Source of the DNA: Stictocephala bisonia
Taxonomy: Eukaryota; Arthropoda; Insecta; Hemiptera; Membracidae
Length of the DNA stretch: 64,000 nt
Reading direction: 5' to 3'
NCBI GenBank assembly: GCA_035578905.1
Contig: JAQJVL010000309.1
Location: forward strand, 573,501 to 637,500
Under the pieces are notes generated by a model. The model saw only the letters and a program-made list of their open reading frames with translations. It was not told the origin of the DNA and made no database searches. The position numbers and the translations under genes are program-made. Position 1 is the first letter of the stretch. Every line of letters starts with the position of its first letter. This document shows, piece by piece, positions 47,285 to 59,300 of this stretch.

Positions 47285-47806
47285 AAGATGAAAGAAAAGA
47301 ACTTTAAATAAGTGTAAATATGTAAAATATAATTTGTTATCAACATATACTGTGTAATTGAAATTTCATTTTATTCTCAAGTTTATAAGACAGAACTGAT
47401 GGAAACGTTCATTGAAGGTAAGTGTTATTTTATCCTTTTTTATCTAATTATTTTTGCAAAATTAGAATAAGAAATATAAAATATATGCTAGTTAAAATAA
47501 AAATGATCAAAAATATGTAATATAATACTGATATATCATCAAACACAAATGAATGAGATAAAAAAATTGATTTTTACATAATTCATGAAAATTTACTTGG
47601 GCGTACAAAAGCAGTGAAAATTACGAAAATTTGATGCTGAGAGCTACGGCACAAGTGCGCCCATTGTTTTATATATGTCTATATGTATATAAATGCTTAT
47701 AAAACGTTATCAATGCTTTCTTCTAGTCACTGTTGGTTGGAATATACAATAAAATGAGTTCAGGTTCCGGATTAAATTTTCGGTTTTTCGCATAGGACTG
47801 AACATG

Positions 47807-48487
47807 TTAACACGTTGACTGCCATGAGGGCCACCGGTGGCCCACACAACAATTTTAGCTCACACCATGAGGGCCACCGGTAGCCCTCACTAGATTTCAG
47901 CCTGGCGCCACAGCTGTTTCTACGGTAAAGTTCAATATTCATCGTTCCGAGTTCTGTGTTCCATGCAACTGGAAATGACCCCCGAGTACAGAAATAGGCG
48001 ACATCCGGTCATTTGCCGCCATTTTGTGAAGTTATTGATGAGGTACACAGATGGCCCTCATGGCGTGGGGGCAAAACTATATATGCCATATGATATTATG
48101 TTTCAGCTGTTTTGTTGTGATGTTTATATTTTCTTCCCGCACACTGATCAGCTTTTGAGGTTAGGTGTTTAGTAAGTAACATTGATTCTTTTTGTGACAG
48201 AAACTAGTCTGTCTAAATGTCGTAAAAACTAGTTGAAATATATAAAAACTTAATTAGAGTTGCTTTATTTAAAAACCAGAGGACCGTTTTCTATAACATT
48301 TTATGAACTTTCAGAATATATCTTTAAAAATTACGTAATACTAAAAATGGCGCTAAAATTTGCGTTTTATTTATAAAAGACGTGGGGGCCACCGGTAGCC
48401 CTCATGGCGTCAGGCGGACATACAGTTTTACTACGGCAGCATCAGAATGACACAATAAATTGTCTGCGCTGGCAGTCAACGTGTTAA
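47807..48487. mobile_element. piggyBac-like MITE (H2), sharing a TTAA with element H
   Basis: TTAA at 47807-47810 and 48484-48487; ends CACGTTGACTGCCATG and CACGTTGACTGCCAGC (opposite strand), 14 of 16 identical. A 16-bp perfect palindrome GGGCCACCGGTGGCCC is at 47828-47843, with variants near 47870 and 48385. Its left TTAA is also the right TTAA of element H, so one of the two was inserted exactly at the other's target site. It has no coding sequence. Confidence 0.88.
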
Positions 48488-49439
48488 GAGGAGACAGGTT
48501 GACTGACCATTAATTGTTTTTTAAATCAAATGTGCAAATTAACAGGGACTTGATGTTTTTGAGGCCTCAGGTGATCATTTGGATGCACTTCCCTGCCACT
48601 AACCGTCTGAAGGTACTGCTAAATGTAAAATTTACTGTGTAACTTAAATAATAATGTTATATTTTAACTTACAATCCAGTTTACCATGTTGGCCTCAATG
48701 CACCAATTCCACAGATTAAATATTGTATCTTAGAATGTTCAAGGCATCAAACTTAAAACCTCTATATTTGAAACTTACTAATTGATTTTATAATTTGGAA
48801 ATAATTTGAATAAAAGAACACTGGCTATATCAATTTGAAACCATTTTATCAGTTCCAAAGCGATATATGCTAGTGCTAGTTGTAGAATAAATCATATAAT
48901 TCAAGCTGATAAGTGATAAATAACCTGCCTTCTGTTTAGCTGAATGCTTCCATGCAATTGGTAGATTTAGTTACCAGTATTTTATCAAATAATCAAACCA
49001 TCCCTGGGGTGGTTTCCTGATGGAGTTTCAAAATAAAGATAGGCCTATGTGTTAACCAGAGAAACTAAGAATGTCCATGCAACATTTCAGATGAACAGGT
49101 TCAGTAGTTTTTGTGTGATTGAGTAACAGACACCATTATAGTTTATATAATAGTAAGATTTAAATTCATTGTGAAATCTGCTGTTTTAGAAATTTATTGA
49201 TAAACTAAAAATTTACTAACAACAAGGAATACCAATATCAACTCCATCTGATATTTACAATAAAAATAGATTATTGTTATATTATTTACTTATTCGTAAG
49301 ATGTTGATCGTCAGGATTGGGCGAATACGGATTTTGAATGTTTCTTTATACCGCTCAACAGCTGGTGCGACCCAAATGAATTTCTTGAAAAATTCTTATT
49401 TTTTCAGTGGAAAAATTATTTTGTTGGTGATAAAAAAAA
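48488..49439. other. AT-rich stretch, nothing recognised
   Basis: No coding, repeat or RNA signal that I can support. Confidence 0.45.
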
Positions 49440-49712
49440 TAAATTGGTCAATAGCTTAGTTGGTTAAATACCAGCTTCATAAACAATGGTTCTTGGTTCT
49501 ATCCCAATCAGAGTTGACACGTTTTGAAAGGTATCAGCTGATAACCTCTGGCTGTTCATTTGTCATTGGACTATTAATTAATGACACTTTCTAAAGAATA
49601 GTCGGCCTTAGTTTGTAACAACGACTAATTCGCTCATTTCACCTAACACACTCATTCGATATCCATATTTGCCCATATCTTGACGATAGGCGTCTTAAGA
49701 ATAAATAAAAAA
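49440..49712 (+). mobile_element. tRNA-derived SINE
   Basis: The A box TAGCTTAGTTGG (49452-49463) and B box GGTTCTATCCC (49495-49505) have tRNA-like order and spacing. A body with TTTGTCATTGGACTATTAAT and the end GTCTTAAGAATAAATAAA follow. It is related to the copy at 2562-2826. Confidence 0.75.
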
Positions 49713-49719
49713 AATTTGT

Positions 49720-49990
49720 TTTTGGAGGTGATTTTAATGAAAATGTTGATATTTTATTGAAAGAAAGGAGTAACATTCTGTAAAGCTAACAAGATTTTCT
49801 TAGTCTACTTAGACAATTTAATTTTATTCCAATTTGTTTTATTCTGTTACACTTGTTAAGATGCTAACATACTGATTTGCATACAATTCCAAGAACTTCA
49901 TTGATAATAAGTTTGGTTTATCTTCACATAAGTATAAGATCATTTCTTACTGAACTATCACTTGCTTTTAATTTTATTAAGTATTTTAAA
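49720..49990 (+). pseudogene. LINE endonuclease fragment
   Basis: FGGDFNENVDILLKERSNIL near 49726-49785 resembles the GDFN active-site block of LINE endonucleases, followed by poorly readable sequence. Distinct from LINE-D, which starts its own endonuclease near 50050. Confidence 0.4.
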
Positions 49991-50049
49991 GGTTAATCCA
50001 AACCTAAATGTAAATGAAAATAAATAATTTTGTCTTCACTAATACAGTT

Positions 50050-52460
50050 TTATTGCCCTAGTAGAAACCAATCTTATGCCGGATATTAGTAATGCTGAAC
50101 TGGCACTTGTGGACCTCAACATCTATTGCTGTGATTATTCTACGGCCACTAGCAATAAATCTTCTGGGGGTTGTTCTCTCATTGCTGTAAGGAATACTTT
50201 AACTGTTCACAACTTCACTCCTGCTAATAGTAAAATCGAATGTGTTTTTGTCTCAATATCCTGTGCTACTTCAACCACTCTTGTAGGTTGTGTATCTCCC
50301 TTCGAATCAGCATCCTGCTTCTTATATTGAATACTGTGACGCTTTTGATGAGATTATGGCCATGTCCAACAACTTTGATGATCTTTTGTTGATGGGTGAC
50401 TTTAATCTGCCTGACGTGGATTGGTCGCATTATGATAAAGCTACGGAAACACTACCCTCATGCACAATTATGAATATGGCATGAAACAACTCAATACAGT
50501 TTTCAATTACCGTGGGATTGTCCTTGATCTAATCTTCTCGTCTGTTCATTTTCTTGAAGTTTCTAAGGCTGTTGATATTCTTCTTCCAGAAGATAGCTAT
50601 CATCAGACTCTCTTTCATGCTCCCATTGGGTAGTTCCGAAGTTTGCTACACTGCCAAATATGTTTTGGAGTTTAATAAATGTAATCTTGATAGAATTTTT
50701 CATAAGCTTCAAAATTATTACACCTACCTTCATCTAATAAATTACAAAATCCACATGAAACTTTAAACAACTTTGTCAAATATCTCAAGCACTTGATAGA
50801 ACGTTTTACTACAGTGAAGAAGATCACACGTACGAAATTCCCAAAATGGTTTTCTAAGGCTTTGAGAGATTTGGTCATTAGGAAGAAACTGCTCACTATT
50901 TATATAAGGAATCTGGAAATCCTCAAGACCTTGAGCGCTTTCAGATGTTGAGAAGTAGATGCAAGGAGCTGGCAAAAGAGTGTCAAAATATTTACACAGC
51001 TAGGATTGAGGACAATATTTCCAATAATATAAAGTCTTACTGGTCGCATATTAATAACCTTAAATCAACTCCTGGTATTCCATTAAGTCTCTTCTACAAC
51101 ACTTTAGTAGCACTCACACCTGATGATAAGAGCACACTTTTTTGCCAACTACTTCTCATCTGTATTCGGAGATGCCATGTTGCCTGTCCTTGATTATAGC
51201 TGAGACGATACTATCTTTAGCTGCTCTGTGACTGCAACGGATATCTGCAAAAGATTGAAGGACCTTGATCCCTGCAAGGGTGCTGGCCCTGACCATATAC
51301 CCCCACTAGTACTGAAGCACTGTGCTCCTGTGCTTTCTCCGCACCTGGCCATCTTTTTTCATGCTCTTCTTGAGAAAGGAATTTTTCCCTCAACCCTTAA
51401 GAATAGTTTTGTGATTCCAATTTTCAATTCTTGTAATAGATCAGATGTTAAAAATTACAGACTTATTGTGTTACAAGCTACTCTGGCTAAGGGTTTTGAG
51501 AGTGTTGTGCTGGATTCTCTATGCTTTCACCTGAAGAAATACTTAGTAAATGAACAGCATGGTTTTTTTGCAGGGACACAACCATGTCTAATCTTCTAGT
51601 CTTTCAGGAGTTTACAATGTCAGCCTTCTCAAACCAAGTTGACTGCATCTACCTTGACTTCTCCAAGGTGTTCGATAAGGTCAAACACAGTCTTATGTTT
51701 GCTAATCTGGCAGAGTATGATGTTGGTGGAACTCTTTTGAAATGGAGAAAGCTATCTATCTGACAGATATCTTTAAATATGAAGGGGCCTGCTCATTGCC
51801 CTTTCTTGTTTTATCTGGTATACCTCAAGTGTCACATTTATGGTCCGTTCTCTTCAATATTTTTATAAATGATATCAGCCTGGTTATTGAATCCAATTTT
51901 CTTATGTTTGCTGATGATATAAAGTTGTACGCTGAGATTTGATTTGCACTTCAACATGATTCTCTGCAGAGATCACTTGGTAATGTTGTTAACTGGTGCC
52001 AGAGAAATGCTATGGTACTTAATACTGCAAAATGTCATGTTGTTACTTTCAGACGGGGAACGCACTGCCTCAACTTTGATTACATCATCGACAATACTGT
52101 CTTGACGAAGCTTTCAAAGGTCAAAGACCTGGGTGTTATCATGTCTTCTTCTCTAAGTCCTTATAGCACATTGTTCACACAATTGCAAGGGCATATTCAC
52201 TCATGGGCTTCATTTTCAGAACTACCAAAGACTTTAAGAATCCCCTTTCTCTTCTTGTTCTGTATAAGTCACTTGTTCGCCCAGTATTTGAGTATGGCTT
52301 TGTAATATGGTCCCCTTATCACTTAGGTCATATTGGCATGCTGTCACAGATTCAAGATCGTTTTATAAAGATGCTTGGTCCTAGGCTTGACTATGACTAC
52401 TTGGAAACTCCAATCCAGGAGGCAGAGAAGCAACTAAACATTCAACCACTCCATATCTGA
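50050..52460 (+). pseudogene. LINE-D endonuclease and reverse transcriptase, broken
   Basis: Endonuclease pieces: VALVETNLMPDISNAEL, SGGCSLIAV (50076-50330) and LLLMGDFNLPDVDWSHY (50290-50484). RT pieces: LKDLDPCKGAGPDHIPPLVL (51228-51599), NYRLIVLQATLAKGFESV, YLDFSKVFDKVKHSL (motif A, near 51650), LSGIPQVSHLWSVLFNIFIND (motif B, altered) and FLMFADDIKLYAEI (motif C, near 51900). The end includes LVLYKSLVRPVFEYGFVIWS (52203-52460). At least six frame changes. The fingers and motifs differ from LINEs A, C and F, so it is another jockey-like family. Its last 330 bp recur in the downstream duplication. Confidence 0.8.
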
Positions 52461-55400
52461 CGCACCATATTTGATCTTCTCTTCCTTTATAAGCTGATGA
52501 ATGGATTTTTGAATTGCCCTGCACTTCTCAGCCGCATTAACTTTGCTGTCCCAAGAGGAACTCGTTCTGGGGCTGTTTTTCGACGCCATAGCTACTTTGC
52601 ATACAATGTGTGCTATTCTTAGTGAATGATAGTTGTTTCAATACCCCTGTTTTGTTCTTTGGAATATAGAGTCCTTGTTAGTGTTGGCTGTTATAATTTA
52701 ACGTTGTTTGTTACTTTGTTATTGTTAGATTCAATTTATTTCCTTCTTATCTCTATTGTTGTTGATTTTATTTTTTTCTGTTATTTTTCTTATGGATATT
52801 TATAATTGTTTGTCATTTTTAATTTGATGAATTTGGTCTTAACTAATTTTCTTGCCTTGATACTTATTATACTATTACTATAATAATTAATATAATACAG
52901 TAATTATTATTGTAATTAATATAAATGCTATTACTTACTGTATTACATTAATTTATTAACTTATCCTGCCATCATTATATTAGTTTGTAATCACTGTAAA
53001 AATGGTGTTTACCGTTATAAATATATAAACACTGAATTGTTATAATACTGATTCATATAAAATTTGTAATACCAAGTTTTAAAAGTAAATTGTTTAGTGT
53101 TTAACTGCTAACGTGTTTCACAATACTGTTAACTGTAAGAATAATAATAGTTCTTTACTATACTATTTTATATTAATAAATTAATTAATTGAATTTTTAA
53201 TTATTTTCCGCACATGAACCATGGCTGTTCTCTATTTCACGTTGAGAATGCAGTTCGGCTCTTATGGAATACTAAGAGCATAAACTGTTTTGCCCTGCTT
53301 GTATTATTATTATACAATTATACAAACAAGCCATACAAATTTTAGGTTTGTAGAATTGTTGAAGGTACTGGAATTATTAAAAGAAAAATATTAACTGTCT
53401 GCTGTGCGCCAGCGACTTTCCAATCGTGTATTCCTTTGCAATCAAATAAGAGGACGGAATTTTAAGCATGGTTTCTAATCTGAAAATAAATTTAATTAAA
53501 GTTTAAATTTATAATCTAATTTTTTTATTTTACTTGTTTAATGTCTACAACTTGCTTTGCATCACAAATAAATTTTACAAAATATCAAGTTTTTAGGTCA
53601 CTACTTCAGGTTAAAATTAATTTTTAATTTAATAACAACGAAAATCATCCGCAACTTCTTTCCGGTTGCCTGCTAAGGGCATTTTCATTACAATAGCGTC
53701 ACAAATCACTTTATTGTAGTGTTTTGGATAAAAGTAATCAGAATAGATCGCTGATGTACTGTTGTGGTTGACTCATGTATTTAATATTCATATTATGTAC
53801 ATGATTAAATACAAAAATATTCAAATCTCAGTTGTTTGTTATCTGATTTCATACAACGTTACATTGTTGGATTGCAAATAAAATTTACAAAAAAGAGGTA
53901 TTCTTGTGATTTTTTTGTATTCCTAACTATTCAAAAGTTATTAAGGATCGAAAGTTTCAAAGTGTCGCCACTTTGAAAATAAGTAAAAAAGCTTGTTGAT
54001 TTTTTTTATTTCCGTAAGAAAATAGTTTTATTAATGTGTATACCAAATTTGAACTCTATAGTTTAAAATGTTTTCAAAATAAAAAAATATTTGTAAAAAA
54101 TACAAAATGGAGGCTGTACGGGTATTGGAGGAGATTTGGTATTTAAAAAAAATGATATTATGTCTTGTTTTTTATCACAATCAATACCAAAAAAGATCCT
54201 CAGAGAGTTCAGGGACACCCTGTATATCAGAACTTGCATACAATGGAATCACTCTTAATCAGAGGCCATCATGGTTTTAGAGAACAGGATGTTTGGGACT
54301 TACATGATGTTTTCAGCTGTTTAGCTATATATTATCCATTTGCACTGGCCGGACTTGTGAAGGGGTTAAGCGCTTTAGGGCCCAACGCTTCCCACCAGGT
54401 AACCTTGATTTGACCGCCTCAGAGACAAGTCTGTAGAGCTCTCCTGTAATCTGGAGACATGCTTAAGAAGTTATTAAGAGAATTTGTTCTTCAGGATCTT
54501 TAAGGAGAAACGTATGCAACAGATTATCGCTTTCCAAGTATGAAGGGCACGTGCTCATTTTGCTTTCTTGTCTTTTTGGCTTTACTCATAGCGAATAATA
54601 CTTATCACTTTTATGCTAGGATATATGTGTCCCAGTTCTATTCAACATCAAATTTTTCCAGTTACATGCTGTAAATCAGGCACAATGGTAGTTATTGAAC
54701 TCAAGTTGTTCCAAATTTTGAACCTTCATCATCATCTTTCTGATTATGATGGCAAGTATTATCCTGATTTAAAGCTTACCCACTCTTGGATTTGGCAGCC
54801 TTCAACATGCCTAGCTATCACTAGCTGACTGAAGCCTCTGGTAATGTCTAGGACTCTATCTGACTGCCAGAGTAAAGTCTATGTACAGTTCCAATGACTC
54901 AGCCAAAATATGCAGAGCAGTTTAAAGTACTATTAACAAGCGGGCAGCTGTCACTCCCTAACAAACCCCATCCTGAGATTGCTTGGATTAGTAAGTGCAC
55001 TGAAGACATTCTGTTCATACCAGCTTCAAAGTCAAAGCTGGGTGTTATCGTTTCTTCTCTAAGTCCTTATTTGACATTGTTTACACAATTGCAAGGGCAT
55101 ATTCACTCATGGGTTCATTTTTTAGAACTACCCAAAGCTTAAGAATCCCCTTTCTCTTCTTGTTCTGTATAAATCACTGGGTTTGCCCCGTATTTGAGTA
55201 TGGCTTTGTAATTGGTCCCTTATCACTTAGGTCATTTGGCATGCTGTCACAGATTTAAGATCGTTTTATAAAGATGCTTGGTCCTAGGCTTGACTATGAC
55301 TACTTGGAAACTCCAATCCAGGAGGCAGAGAAGCAACTAAACATTCAACCACTCCATATCTGACGCACCATATTTGATCTTCTCTTCCTTTATAAGCTGA

Positions 55401-58040
55401 TGAATGGATTTTTGAATTGCCCTGCACTTCTCAGCCGCATTAACTTTGCTGTCCCAAGAGGAACTCGTTCTGGGGCTGTTTTTCGACGCCATAGCTACTT
55501 TGCATACAATGTGTGCTATTCTTAGTGAATGATAGTTGTTTCAATACCCCTGTTTTGTTCTTTGGAATATAGAGTCCTTGTTAGTGTTGGCTGTTATAAT
55601 TTAACGTTGTTTGTTACTTTGTTATTGTTAGATTCAATTTATTTCCTTCTTATCTCTATTGTTGTTGATTTTATTTTTTTCTGTTATTTTTCTTATGGAT
55701 ATTTATAATTGTTTGTCATTTTTAATTTGATGAATTTGGTCTTAACTAATTTTCTTGCCTTGATACTTATTATACTATTACTATAATAATTAATATAATA
55801 CAGTAATTATTATTGTAATTAATATAAATGCTATTACTTACTTTATTATATTAATTTATTAACTTATCCTGCCATAATTATATTAGTTTGTAATCACTGT
55901 AAAAATGGTGTTTACCGTTATAAATATATAAACACTGAATTGTTATAATACTGATTCATATAAAATTTGTAATACCAAGTTTTAAAAGTAAATTGTTTAG
56001 TGTTTAACTGCTAACGTGTTTCACAATACTGTTAACTGTAAGAATAATAATAGTTCTTTACTATACTATTTTATATTAATAAATTAATTAATTGAATTTT
56101 TAATTATTTTCCGCACATGAACCATGGCTGTTCTCTATTTCACGTTGAGAATGCAGTTCGGCTCTTATGGAATACTAAGAGCATAAACTGTTTTGCCCTG
56201 CTTGTATTATTATTATACAATTATACAAACAAGCCATACAAATTTTAGGTTTGTAGAATTGTTGAAGGTACTGGAATTATTAAAAGAAAAATATTAACTG
56301 TCTGCTGTGCGCCAGCGACTTTCCAATCGTGTATTCCTTTGCAATCAAATAAGAGGACGGAATTTTAAGCATGGTTTCTAATCTGAAAATAAATTTAATT
56401 AAAGTTTAAATTTATAATCTAATTTTTTTATTTTACTTGTTTAATGTCTACAACTTGCTTTGCATCACAAATAAATTTTACAAAATATCAAGTTTTTAGG
56501 TCACTACTTCAGGTTAAAATTAATTTTTAATTTAATAACAACGAAAATCATCCGCAACTTCTTTCCGGTTGCCTGCTAAGGGCATTTTCATTACAATAGC
56601 GTCACAAATCACTTTATTGTAGTGTTTTGGATAAAAGTAATCAGAATAGATCGCTGATGTACTGTTGTGGTTGACTCATGTATTTAATATTCATATTATG
56701 TACATGATTAAATACAAAAATATTCAAATCTCAGTTGTTTGTTATCTGATTTCATACAACGTTACATTGTTGGATTGCAAATAAAATTTACAAAAAAGAG
56801 GTATTCTTGTGATTTTTTTGTATTCCTAACTATTCAAAAGTTATTAAGGATCGAAAGTTTCAAAGTGTCGCCACTTTGAAAATAAGTAAAAAAGCTTGTT
56901 GATTTTTTTTATTTCCGTAAGAAAATAGTTTTATTAATGTGTATACCAAATTTGAACTCTATAGTTTAAAATGTTTCCAAAATAAAAAAATATTTGTAAA
57001 AAATACAAAATGGAGGCTGTACGGGTATCGGAGGAGATTTGGTATTTAAAAAAAATGATATTATGTCTTGTTTTTTATCACAATCAATACCAAAAAAGAT
57101 CCTCAGAGAGTTCAGGGACACCCTGTATATCAGAACTTGCATACAATGGAATCACTCTTAACAGAGGCCCATCATGGTTTTAGAGAAACTAGGATTGTTT
57201 GGGATCTTACATGATGTTTTCATGCTAGTTTAGCTATATCACTTATCCATTTCACCTGGCCAGGACTTGTGACTAGGGGGTTAAAGCGCTTTTACGGGCC
57301 CAACGCTTCCCCCACCAGGTAACCATGATTCTGACCGCCTCAGGACAATCTGTAAGAGCTCTCCTGTGAAGTCCTGGAGACATGCTTTAAGAAGTTATTA
57401 AGAGAATTTATTCTCATTCCAAGATCTTTAAGGAACGTATGCAAAGATTTCGCTCCAACGTATGAAGGCCACGTGCTCCAACCTCTTCTGCATAAAAATT
57501 ACATTTGTAGCCATTTTGCCTTGCTGATGAGCATAGCGAAGCATACTTATTCAACTTGTACTCATGCTAGGATGGGATATTGGTGTCCCAAGGTAAAGTT
57601 AATTCAACCATCAAAACCGATTTTAGTCCAGTTGACACTGCTGTCAAATCAGGACACAATGAAGTTACTGATACTTATGGTGGGAACTCGTAGTGGAGGT
57701 TCCCAAAATCTGTAAGAACCTTCCAATCATCACTCTTCTTGATTATAGATGGCAATACCTTCATCTCAGATTTAAAGACTTTACCCACTCTTGGGGAATC
57801 TTGGCATTAGCCTTCTTAGAGCACCTGGCCCTAGCAATCACTAAGCTGACTGGCTCTCTGATAATGCTCAGGACTCTATCATGACGCCAGATGTAACGTC
57901 CATCCTACAGTGCCACTGGACATCCAGCCAAAATATGCAGAGCAGTTTAAAGACCTATTGAACACAGCGGGCAGCTGTCACTCCCTAACAAACCCCATCT
58001 CCTGAGATTGCTTGGATTAGGTAATGTGCACTGAAGAGCA
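52130..58040. repeat. Tandem duplication of about 2.9 kb
   Basis: Copy 1 is about 52130-55015 and copy 2 about 55035-58040. From 52381-54200 against 55284-57120 the spacing is a constant 2,903 bp and the copies are almost identical (I saw only a handful of substitutions). Outside that core, 54230-55250 and 57130-58040 match only with very many small insertions and deletions. Each unit has the end of LINE-D, 1.7 kb of AT-rich non-coding DNA and the start of a LINE-E remnant. The non-coding part holds no recognised gene. Confidence 0.85.
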
Positions 58041-59300
58041 TTTGCATAGAACTTCAATAACTCAGGGGACCACTCGTAGAGAAAAGTATTCCACATAACC
58101 CTTGGGTGCATACACGTTTCTCTCAGTATAACCCAGTCACGCTGTAGAGCCAATTCTTGAGCATGAACAACTACCTTAATTTCTTCTTTCTCATCTATTA
58201 AGGCTCTCATATTTCCCGCCTCCGTCTTATACCTTAACCATATCCAGCCTAATCCTTCTCTGTGCTAACTGATACCCCACATGACCTGTTCTTAAATGTG
58301 ACCTGCTCCTGTAAAGGTCGTAGATCCATTCGAGATATTGAAGTTGCCTCACGTACAACTGCGTCTTTAGAAGATTACAAAATGTAACTTCTAGTCACCA
58401 AAATCTGTCTTGTTAGTGTGTCAATCTTCTTCAGGCCAAAACCAAAGTTGCTCTAACTCCTGTACAAGATACTAGGGTCCATGGATCTTCTCAGACCCAA
58501 CCATCATTTCAATGCAGCGGTGGCTACCGTTTCCAGACCAACAACAGTGGTTTTATTGATTTCATAGATCATTAGTGGCTAGGAAAGCTTCGAAACAAGC
58601 ACATTGTTATAAATCCATGCCTTTCTGGGCCCAAACAGTGGGACATCATTTACTGTTTCTATGTCCAGTTGAAAACCCTGATTTATAGCGTGATTTAGGT
58701 CCGGCTTGCCCCCATGTTGGAAGAACTTCCCCAAAAATTTGAAAGAAGTGCTGTGGTCAATTCTAGATATGACTTGATTGTTGATTGAAAGACTGGGATC
58801 AATTGGTCCAAAAACAGTATTCCTTCTAGCTAAACACAAAGTTCTACACTTCCCACTTTAACTTTTAAACACTTTGACCACTGGCAGAATTCATCCACCT
58901 TCTGAAGCCTTCCTAGTTCTACAGATCAAGGTCAAATTATCAGTAAAGGCCAGGCAAGGTGGTACCACAAGATTCTGGCCCATTTTAAAAGCATACAAAT
59001 GGTTTTGAGAAATTTTGTTGATGAAGTCAAGGAGTAGGTTGACAAAAATGTTGAATCCAACAGGTGAAAAACCACAACCCTGAAAATCCCAGCATCAAAA
59101 AGAACCAAAGGCCCAAGTCTAGCCATGCAATAAAGATTTGATGCTTACATCTACGTACGTGTGCCAATACCTCGGTCATCAACGCAGTATGTTCCACACA
59201 TCCTGACACTCCGGATACAATAAACTTTTGTAAGTCTGGTTTGAAAAGATCATTTCCATTCATATGACTGTTGACTCTATCTGCCACCATAGTAAAAACA
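57900..59300 (-). pseudogene. LINE-E, R2/NeSL-like reverse transcriptase fragments
   Basis: On the - strand, 59290-59027 has the RT fingers and the start of the palm (FIVSGVSGCVEHTALMTEVL, FIAWLDLG, motif A). The frame 58839-58579 has a later part (ISRIDHSTSFKFLGKFFQHG). The frame 58210-57947 has the C-terminal region (WSPELLKFYANALQCTLPNP, LRRWGLLGSDSCPLC). A Cys-x-x-Cys after the RT and the GVSGCVEH block are features of R2/NeSL-type elements, not of the other LINEs here. Many indels break it, and some may be assembly error. Confidence 0.65.

Larger units (their letters stand above)
45070..47810 (+). mobile_element. piggyBac-like TTAA element (H) with decayed transposase
   Basis: TTAA at 45070-45073 and 47807-47810; ends CACGTTCAGTGCTATGG and CATGTTCAGTCCTATGC (opposite strand). 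A palindrome GCAGCTGTT-ATG-AACAGCTGC lies at 45090-45110. At 2,741 bp it has the size of an autonomous piggyBac element. A 117-bp Penelope-like piece is inserted at 45262-45378. Confidence 0.88.

Noticed and set aside
49452..49505. tRNA gene suggested by A and B boxes
   Set aside because: No cloverleaf with an acceptor stem can be closed, and the boxes continue into a SINE body shared with 2562-2826.
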